Origin: Lineus longissimus
Lineage: Eukaryota; Nemertea; Pilidiophora; Heteronemertea; Lineidae
Direction: 5' to 3'
NCBI RefSeq assembly: GCF_910592395.1
Contig: NC_088324.1
Span: 5,794,953-5,858,952 of the forward strand
Length of the DNA stretch: 64,000 nucleotides
The notes under the pieces are model-generated. The model saw only the letters and a list, made by a program, of their open reading frames with translations. It was not told the origin of the DNA and made no database searches. Position numbers and translations under genes: made by a program. Positions 56,418 to 64,000 of this stretch are shown piece by piece (position 1 is the stretch's first letter; every line of letters starts with the position of its first letter).

Positions 56418-56573
56418 CAAAACATAACACATCATTACTTAAAAGGACCATTGGTATCAGTAAGGGCAATATTACCCAGCTGGCTGAAATATCACGCTTT
56501 TCCTATGTTGACTCCGATTTGACCCGAGTTAGCTCTCCATGCGTCGACGCTGTCCTTGTGGAACAATGCACTA
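56418..56573 (+). CDS. Exon C candidate, unit 4
   Basis: 156 bp, phase 1 to 1, donor A/GTAAGG as in unit 1. It encodes HNTSLLKRTIGISKGNITQL and VDAVLVEQCT. Confidence 0.42.
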
Positions 56574-58447
56574 GTAAGGTGCTTCCTGGACGGTCCAATG
56601 GCGAATTTCCTATACAACCGTTGAAAATCTCACATAGTCCCTCATCTGCTAGAGTTTGATCATCTACGCACCGATCCGGTGTGTATATTGCGCCGCTTGT
56701 ATCGATTGATGAATAGCCTTCTTCTTATGTTTCGAGAAAAAAAAATTTTAAGGATGTCTCGATAGGTATTTTTATAACACTGTGAAGTGTATTTGTGCAA
56801 AACAGGTGCGTAATAAAGATATGCATTTTAACAATGAATGGCGCAGTCACGGAAGCTCAGTGTTGCTGTGATCCATGACCAGATGACAGCACGACTGATC
56901 AGTCACGAAGAGGCACCACCCTTCGCGTTATGCAGGTTTCTCGCATGAATCAATTTTCTCAGCCATGTGACCTTCTTTGGCGTCGTAATGAAAAACCTCT
57001 TTTTGTTTTGTTGTTAGTTTTTTACATTGTTCGTATTCTGGCAAAATTTAACCAAAAAAAGCCGCTTCTCGCTAAACCTCTCCCTCGTCCTCCATTTTGA
57101 AAAAGTAGAACGCGCAATGATATTGTGCGTATGCGTGTCCAACCTTAGATACGTCCCATTATGACCATTGTTGGCCGTCGATTTTTCCCATTGTTGAAAG
57201 GTGCCTGTGAAACCAACTGCGGCAGTCAGTAAATCAAGTGAGACTTGGCAACGATAATTACCATTGACGACGCTTGGAGAATGACTCCGACGATAATGGA
57301 AATGATGGCCGTTGCGTCGTAATATCGGTGTGATGTAAACTCGGATCTCGGGGTGCACTCACTTGTTGAAAAAAATGTCGTTCACGACAGGACTTGTGCG
57401 TACTACTACAAATAACGAAAAACGCGCCAATTTGGTTTCTACTATCTAAGAGTTGAAACAAAATTGGAAAATCATCAAACACGTTTTGAAAAATAGTTTA
57501 CTGAGGAAGCAGAGAAAGAACAAACATACTGCATTAAAAAGGCGTCCATTCCAGTTATTAGAAGTAGAGCTGCGTCTATCACACATGCGTATGGGTTACG
57601 GCAACACCTCTTCTAGCTATTTTTAATGCTTACCCTAACTTCTTCAGTTATTTCGTCCCTCCCGCCCCATTATTCAAGCTGCAAATGCAAGAGTCACCGT
57701 GAATTGCAAGAAGCTCAACATTCACGAATCGATCCGAAGAAATTTGAAGCTGTGAAAATATACCAATTGCTTCGACTGAATGTCCAGATGTCTAAAGCGC
57801 CTGTTCGCCTTCAAACGCCCATGATTTCCTTTCGATCATGTCAATAGCGCAAATACTTATTTCAAGCAGTTTCGTTTCCCTTCCAACTGTCCACATTCGC
57901 GAACATAAGACAAATATCTGCCTATTTACAATTCTAACCACCACATCTTGAAACTAGAAAATCATGCACATCAGGCATGTCAGGGTGAGTAAAATAATTG
58001 CCTACTCAAGTCCACTCGGCAATGTTATGTCCGTATCGTTTGGGGCTCTGGAAAGGCTAGTACTGGTTGTACATGTATTACTTTGCTTGTTTTTATTGGT
58101 CTTCACCTCAAAACCAAACAGGATCTTTCTATTTTGGTAACTATGGCAACTTTTGTATGTATTTGTATACATTGACGTACATATTATATTGTAGTATATG
58201 TGCATTGAATTCGAATATTTTCCGCTCTGTACGGTTTATTTCGTGACTAATCAGGATGATCGGGTTATGTTTGTTAGTGTCCTTCTATTCATGACCATGT
58301 GCCATGGATGAACTAGAAATATCCAAAAACCAAATATCCAAGTATATAATGGTCTATACAGGTAACCATCCAAATGACCATTGGTCTTCGCTGAAAAATT
58401 TGTTTAATTTCTGAACTGAGAATGCTGAATCCATAAACTCCTGTTTG
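56574..58447 (+). other. Unit 4 spacer
   Basis: No gene is recognised; sequence shared with the spacers of units 1-3. Confidence 0.4.
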
Positions 58448-59369
58448 TGTAATGGTCATTTTACATTTTCAGTTTAAATTTCCCACACTTCAGCACTTTG
58501 TAAGGGACATGGAACCCTAAACTGGTTCCCTGTCCCATCTCTGGATTCCAGGTCACTTTTGTCCTTGTTTTTGGTTGGGAAGACCCCTTTCTGCCTTCTA
58601 TTCTGTTTTTAGTTCAACATTTCAAGTCCTTTTCTAGATTTATCTTTCTTACTATGTCTTTATTTCTGTGAGGAGCAGTCATTTTTAGCCCTCTAACGCT
58701 TGGTAAGTTTGCACAATATGAATAAAAGCTATTTAGGCCATTTGAATTATATTTTGTACTGTATTTAGTTTGGTTAGGAAGGATTTATTCAGTGCCTCTC
58801 CTGCCTGTTGTCCTCACCAGCATTTTCAGTTGTGCGTAGGCCCACACCATGTTGTATTATGTAATATTGCTTTAAAGGTCAACTGGGGTGAGCCCTGAAG
58901 GGCTGTCCTTCTTTGTTATTTAAATTGTGTCTCCCTGATCTAATAGTTTAGTCAGGTGATGTTTTTGTTTACATGTGGTGGGGAATTTGTGTCCTGTATG
59001 ATACTGTAAAACCGGCCAGGGGACGTTGTGTCCTTATCTTGTCTCTGGTCTCAAACTTCATTTAAATTTGGATTTTCTGATTTATGTTCACGAGATTTTC
59101 TCCGGCTTGTGCATAACCTTCTCTGGTACCCTTTATATCTTTTACACCTTTTATATCTAAACAAGAAAGTGTTTACTATATAATTGTCTCTGGTCTCTGG
59201 TCCCCTTTCTGATTGTCCTGTGATTTAGATCTTGTTATCATCTTGTGATTTGCATTCTTTGTCAATTATTTGTACTTGTGTTTATTTGTGCTTTTCCTTA
59301 TTTACAGTAAATCTGCTGCTGCTGCTGCCGAATCTACGACTTAGAGTTTTTTCTCTGACCGCTCCCACA
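58448..59369 (+). mobile_element. Solo LTR, 922 bp, probably Ty3-like
   Basis: The insertion starts TGTAATGG and ends CCCACA, with a 5-bp flanking repeat (GTTTG at 58443-58447, GTTCG at 59370-59374, one mismatch). The other units have the uninterrupted site. AATAAA at 58721-58726 fits a plus-strand LTR. It contains no coding region. Assignment to Ty3/gypsy rests on the TGTAATG start and length. Confidence 0.75.
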
Positions 59370-59445
59370 GTTCGGTCATGAGGAAGGATCGATAACAAAA
59401 AAAACTTAAAGTAAAAACCCGACCAATAGTTCGCCCTCCAGAATC

Positions 59446-59910
59446 CCAATGCAGACATAACATTTAAAAATAACTTTAAAGAAGGCTTTTTCCGAGTCCT
59501 AAACGGTTCCTCAATTTTTTTGCCCGATTTATCCGACAGAAATCCGACATTGTTCGACTTTTCCCTAAAAGGTTGGATTTCCAAAAAATCGGTGACTTCC
59601 CAAAATAGAGCATTGAAAGGCATCAAAGTCCTATGTTGAATGGGGTTAATGAGATGTGAACCAACGACTCAGAGTGACCCTGAATGTGAATACTAACTAG
59701 GACACTCTGACTGTTTGGCCCACACCTCATTAACCCCATTCAACATAGACCTTTGATCTTTAATGGTCAATTTTGGGAAACCCTATTATTTTAACGAGTT
59801 TTCTCGAAATTCGACCTTTCAGGGAAAAGTCGGACTTTTGTCGGATAAGTCAAGAAAAAGTTACAGAAACTGTAAAAAAGTCGGAAAATGTATCCTACTT
59901 GTAAGTAAGT
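59446..59910. repeat. Imperfect palindrome, unit 4/5 boundary
   Basis: The left arm (about 59446-59670) and right arm (about 59725-59910) are diverged inverted copies, as at 38870-39330. The arms meet around an ~80-bp centre containing CTCAGAGTGACCCTGAATGTG. Confidence 0.65.
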
Positions 59911-60659
59911 TTTCGTAAATCTCCTGAACATGCCTGCTAAACATTAAAGAGCATGTCGTTCTACGCCTTTGTGGTAGGACTCGTAGTGTGACATTGGTGC
60001 CGTCACTTTATAGCGGTAAGGTGCATACAAGGTAACAATTCCTTGTGTTTTTTTATAAAAAGCTTTAAGTACAATTACATCTTCCATGACAGGCAACATC
60101 TCATATAAGAAAGAATGCTCTATAGCACGCAGATCTACATACCGCTATGTCATATAATCGTATTTTATTAAGTGGTCTCGCTGACCGACTTCCTAAAGCA
60201 GTGTTCTCTACAATACACTCAGGGATGGCATGCTGGACTGGAAGAAAATAACGATTTTCTGCATTGGTCATGGATGTAATCTTTATCATTATTGGTTGGA
60301 TTTTTATTGTCTTCCATGTACAAGTTTATTGCATTAAAAATCATATTGTAAAATACATTTATTGATAGAAAACAATTTGGTATTTATTTGTTGGCAAATG
60401 ATGAATTGGTTAGGAAGACAAAACCGATCGATCTTATTTCTATCAAATGGCCCCAGCCATTCTTGAAATGGCGGTGTAACGCGGACTATTGATTCTCGCT
60501 GAGACTGAGGAAATCATTATTTTGACCAAAACTTTCATATAGATGATGGATGATTTTCAAGACTAGCCGCCACCTACAGTGTTCTCTTAGCGATGGACAT
60601 GGACTTCGCTGGATCAGTATTTTGACACTGACTTCTGTTTGTACTCGTTCTTCTTCGAG

Positions 60660-60781
60660 GGCTCCAATCAGAAATATTCAGACGATTCCTCTGTCTTATC
60701 ATTTGCTCGTTGTTGTTGGTTTTTCTCGATCGCGAGAGCAAAATCTACGAAGACTGCGGTCAGCCAGCTGTTGGCAAAAAA
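60660..60781 (+). pseudogene. Decayed exon A, unit 5
   Basis: Alignable to exon B; donor lost (aaaaaatagg) and frame broken. Confidence 0.63.
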
Positions 60782-61327
60782 TAGGTTCAGAGCGATGATG
60801 CGGCTTGGATGAAACATGATTGTGTTCAAAACTCTCATTGATGGATGTATTTCAAGTACGGGTACATGTTACTATATATTGTATCGTTAGAAGGCTAGCT
60901 GCAGTCTTCAGTGTTTTCATAGCGATGAACATGGATGACTCTGGATCAGTATTTTGATAATGATCCAGGATTAATCCTCTCTCCACTTGACTTCTTGTCT
61001 CGAAAAATGTGGCAACAGTTTTAATACTCTCGCAGACCTATTACCATATCGTCGAAAGAGATTTATTCCCACAACATAAAGTAGTCGTGAGACCACTTCT
61101 GTGGTAAGATGACACAACACGGTAAGGATACGTGCTAATGCCAACCTGGGTTCCCATCGAAACAGGTGTAATTGACTTGTGGCTGATCGATAGCCTATTG
61201 ATTGGATTGAGTAAGGAATCAATGCGCAACTGTGATCCCGTTGCGTAATTGAAGTGTTTGTGGGAGGAGAGAATATCTTTCCAACTTCAGATTGATGTCT
61301 TCTGTCGGAGCTTGATCTTCCTTATAG

Positions 61328-61451
61328 GCGATAGAGGGCCAAATCACAAACATGCAGGTTATTCATCTGTCGTATCCTTTGTTCATAACTGTTGGTTTTC
61401 TCAGGAGTGTGACGACGAGGAAGACTGCGGTCAGCGAGCTGCTGGCAAAAG
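61328..61451 (+). CDS. Exon B, unit 5 (intact)
   Basis: 124 bp, acceptor ccttatag, donor aaaag/GTAGGC, phase 1 to 2 as in unit 1. It encodes NCWFSQECDDEEDCGQRAAGK. The frame is open and joins the LamG exon in phase, so this unit has a complete two-exon cassette. Confidence 0.65.
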
Positions 61452-62292
61452 GTAGGCTCAGATTTATGGCTCTGGGTATCCCGTTATTCTTTTGATTGCT
61501 AGTCAGTAGCAATACATATATTTGATGATGTAAAGTTAATTGTTCTTCAGAGCTCTTCTTTTTCTCCGTGAAGCGTGCCATGGCCGTAAAAGTAACATTC
61601 TTGAGGCCAGATCATCCTTCTGAGGGTTGCCAACCTTGAACATCTGCCTAGAAATGGGTCGCAGTCATATGGTCGTAGTGAAGTGGTTTTATTGCTTTCT
61701 CAGGCTTTTTAAAGTTCAGATCGAGTCATTTGGGTGAAAATATATGGCTGTTGTGGTGTTGTGAAGAGTTTTCAGACTTTTCTAGCATCTTGGCTGGGTA
61801 AATTTTTCAAAATCGGTATCTAGTTACACGAGGGATATAATGTTTTCAAGTTGCCTTTGTCAGGAATGTACCTAACTATATGTAGTTCCACACTCCGTTG
61901 GCAATCGCAGTATTTCCTCCATCGCCGCTGTCATTTCTTATAGCAACTCACAAATGGTTCTTCAACAGTAGTGTAGGGATCTTAAGGTAAGGTGTATCTA
62001 AAACGGGTTGTTATCGCATATTATGGCAAAAGGTGAGAGACTGCATATAAAAACTATGGACCGATTCCGGAACGGTTTCTTTTGCTCATGACGAGAACCT
62101 TCGTCACACGACCGTTTGATTTCTTCATAAATGTCCTTCACTTTGTTAATGGAAAGGGAATTGTCACTTGACTTTATGCATGTAAACTAATTTGCCTTTT
62201 AAAGTTCATTCGTTTTTTGTTACTATCAACCAATGTAACCAACATCTTACAGAGACAATAAATATCATATTTATATTATATCATAATGTACC
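61452..62292 (+). other. Intron between exon B and LamG exon, unit 5
   Basis: Matches the corresponding intron in the other units, with no coding segment seen. Its end is altered by the solo LTR at 62293. Confidence 0.5.
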
Positions 62293-62485
62293 TGTCGGGG
62301 ATGCCCAGGTTCTAAGGGAATAACGACCACCCAGTTCTATGTAAAACTTCAACTGATTTATTACTAGACTCGAGTCAGAATGAACATGTGATATAGTTAC
62401 ATAATTCAGAAATACATGTTTCTAAAAGACATTCAATAACTCCAATAGACCAGCTATTGGCGGCGACTATAATCTGTTCCCAACA
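62293..62485 (-). mobile_element. Solo LTR, 193 bp, Copia-like
   Basis: The insertion has TG...CA ends (minus strand TGTTGGGAACAG) and a perfect 5-bp target duplication GTACC (62288-62292, 62486-62490). The empty site GTACCGTCT is seen in units 2, 3 (as a variant) and 4. A minus-strand AATAAA lies at 62357-62362. It ends only 19 bases upstream of the LamG exon. Confidence 0.85.
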
Positions 62486-62504
62486 GTACCGTCTGGTTTT
62501 TTAG

Positions 62505-63052
62505 GATGGATAAACGCTACTGCAAGTTTGTGAATTCCAGATATTTTGGTGAGGTGCTTTCTGTGAGAGGACCAGTGCACCACGATAGCCGTGGCCTAGT
62601 GATACAAACGAACGAAATAGAAGCGTTGACTACAGCGAGTTCCTTTTCTATATCAATACTATCACGCCCGATGCAGACTTATAAGGCCTTTCATAGGCGC
62701 ATTTTCAGGTACCGAATAAAAAAGAAATATATATCCATTGGTTTCCCTGACAAAGACTTTACGCTAATGCTCCAGATAAAGGTGAGAGGACGCTGCACTA
62801 TCTTCATGGGTGGAGAAGTACTAACTGGACAAACTTGGCAACTGATGACTGTTAGTTACGACGCCAATAGAAATAAAGTTGTCTTCTATATAAACTCTAA
62901 GGCTTATGTTGGACGGATGATTCGTGACTTTTGCGGTCCACAAACAATTCATTATATCAATATCGGCCCCAACTATGGTGGAGAAATCGCATGGGCAATG
63001 CTATTCCCATATGTGTTGAAACAACCTGATGTAACTCTCCTTTCTAAACACG
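62505..63052 (+). CDS. Laminin-G-like exon, unit 5
   Basis: 548 bp, open, phase 2 to 1, donor G/GTAAGT. Residues 75-92 equal those of unit 4 (FPDKDFTLMLQI), while DFCGPQTIHYIN and the end (LLSKHGKSIMSTF) equal those of unit 2. This patchwork suggests exchange among copies. The solo LTR leaves the pyrimidine tract GTCTGGTTTTTTAG untouched but moves the upstream branch-point region away. Confidence 0.82.
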
Positions 63053-63273
63053 GTAAGTCAATCATGAGCACTTTCTAAAATATAGTCTAGGCTAAACATG
63101 TAAGATACATGTAGCTAGATATAGCCTTCGGCCATGTTCTCACTTGCTGTCAAGTCAACAAAGGAATTGGTTACCGTTATGATTACACAGAGTTCGACCT
63201 CTGCGACCTTGGAAATTAGGTCAATGAGAAAATGTTTCGAGCACGATTTAAAGCTTGTCAGGTCAATCACTGG

Positions 63274-63819
63274 CACACATTTGATGATTACGTAGTGGAG
63301 GTTTTTTCGATATATGACCTACACAGATTTTTGTGACATTTACCAATATCTGTTCTAGCCCATGGACGAATTAGGCTACTCGATCACTTAAAGAGTAGGT
63401 CATGACAAATAAACTACCCGGTTGATCAGAACACTTTCGAGTGTAACTGTAAGCATTGGCGTCAAAATGTCGTTTTTTCAAGATAGCCGACTGGAAGCCA
63501 GAGAAGCCTCGGTCAAATCGCAACATAACATAATACGTCAAAGCATATTCCCTAAAGCTACCATCACAGAAACGTCAGGCCTCTAGCCGGAGCGGTTACG
63601 AATCTTGTTCCGTTAATGGACGACGGACGAGGACGGCTGACTTGTGCCATAGATGTACTGTAAAAGCCGCCAGCTGGTGAGCTTTAAGGTGACAAAATAT
63701 GACAGGAAGAGAAAGAAGGAGCGGCGGTTTGCAACTCCTTACCCTTTCTTGAGTGACGTTTGAATCAGGAATAAATTAAAGTTCGGAAATAGATACAAAA
63801 GACACCCAACATTAATTTT
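63274..63819 (+). repeat. Single copy of the 551-bp repeat, unit 5
   Basis: It matches both copies in unit 2 and has no BEL fragment beside it. It shows the state of this site without the BEL insertion. The flanking acatt repeats next to TG...CA ends are also present here. Confidence 0.8.
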
Positions 63820-64000
63820 AATTTGGAGTGGCGAACCCTTGCTTTCACTTTTCAGTCCGAACGCTTTCTATCACCTTGGTCTTTCAGCTCCAATTTAAAA
63901 TGTTAGGTCTTGATCTCGTCATCCAGTCTTCAGACGTGCCCATGGTCAAGTTGGATAAAGAATATTGAATAACTTTGGGTGAAACACATACTTGGCTGTT
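63820..64000 (+). other. Unit 5 sequence to window end
   Basis: Matches 34938-35120 of unit 2. No gene is recognised; the unit continues beyond the window. Confidence 0.5.

Larger units (their letters stand above)
19671..64000 (+). repeat. Tandem array of ~10-kb units
   Basis: Counting from the decayed exon A, units start at 19671, 30221, 40104, 50036 and 60660. Spacings are about 10550, 9880, 9930 and 10620 bp. Each contains exon A, exon B and a 548-bp LamG-like exon in the same order and strand. Units 1-4 also have a PAN-like frame and exon C. Length differences come from private insertions. The last unit is cut by the window end. Confidence 0.95.

Noticed and set aside
19671-64000. CRISPR-like or satellite array
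   Set aside because: The repeat unit is about 10 kb with exons and mobile elements; there are no short spacers or short tandem monomers.

Overview
This is animal (metazoan) genomic DNA, most likely from a marine invertebrate. The signs are short exons with phase-matched splice sites, LDL-receptor class A and laminin-G-like exons, and a dense mix of BEL/Pao, DIRS-type, LINE, Kolobok-like, MULE-like and hAT-like elements. There are no operons, tRNA or rRNA genes, or CRISPR arrays. The species cannot be named from the sequence; a deuterostome such as an amphioxus, hemichordate or echinoderm is a guess.

Layout. (1) 1-10790: a BEL/Pao LTR retrotransposon on the minus strand. Its 3' LTR is cut by the window edge and its U3 boundary in the 5' LTR is at 10790. 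It is broken by frameshifts and by four nested insertions: a LINE tail at 1965-2437, a LINE at 7431-9032, a TTAA-flanked MITE at 9033-9347 and an 8-bp-TSD foldback MITE at 9688-10339. (2) 11429-11777: one intact LDLa exon and one decayed LDLa copy, plus strand. (3) 12488-13365: a diverged remnant of the downstream repeat unit. (4) 13361-18826: a DIRS/Ngaro-like tyrosine-recombinase retroelement, minus strand, whose gag region carries what looks like a spliceosomal intron. A LINE ORF1 fragment follows at 18827-19604. (5) 19671-64000: a tandem array of about 10-kb units. Four are complete and a fifth is cut by the window end.

Each array unit carries, on the plus strand, a decayed exon (A), a short Cys-rich exon (B, phase 1 to 2), a 548-bp laminin-G-like exon (phase 2 to 1), and usually a PAN/apple-like ORF and a 156-bp exon candidate (C, phase 1 to 1). 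All five laminin-G-like exons are exactly 548 bp, open, and have good splice sites. They differ mostly by amino-acid replacements clustered in a few segments around an almost invariant core. Between copies 4 and 5 I count 19 replacement codons against 2 silent ones. This points to diversifying selection and is the strongest candidate in the window for a little-described system: a duplicated, diversifying LamG cassette locus that could act in recognition (immunity, self/non-self or gametes). That role is inference.

The units also carry private insertions, several with a clean empty site in sister units. These include a Kolobok-like element with a THAP ORF (unit 1), a BEL fragment between 551-bp direct repeats (unit 2), a G-rich hairpin family (units 3 and 4), and solo LTRs (unit 4/5 boundary and unit 5). 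They date the duplications relative to one another. Units 1 and 3 resemble each other, units 2 and 5 resemble each other, and unit 4 is mixed.
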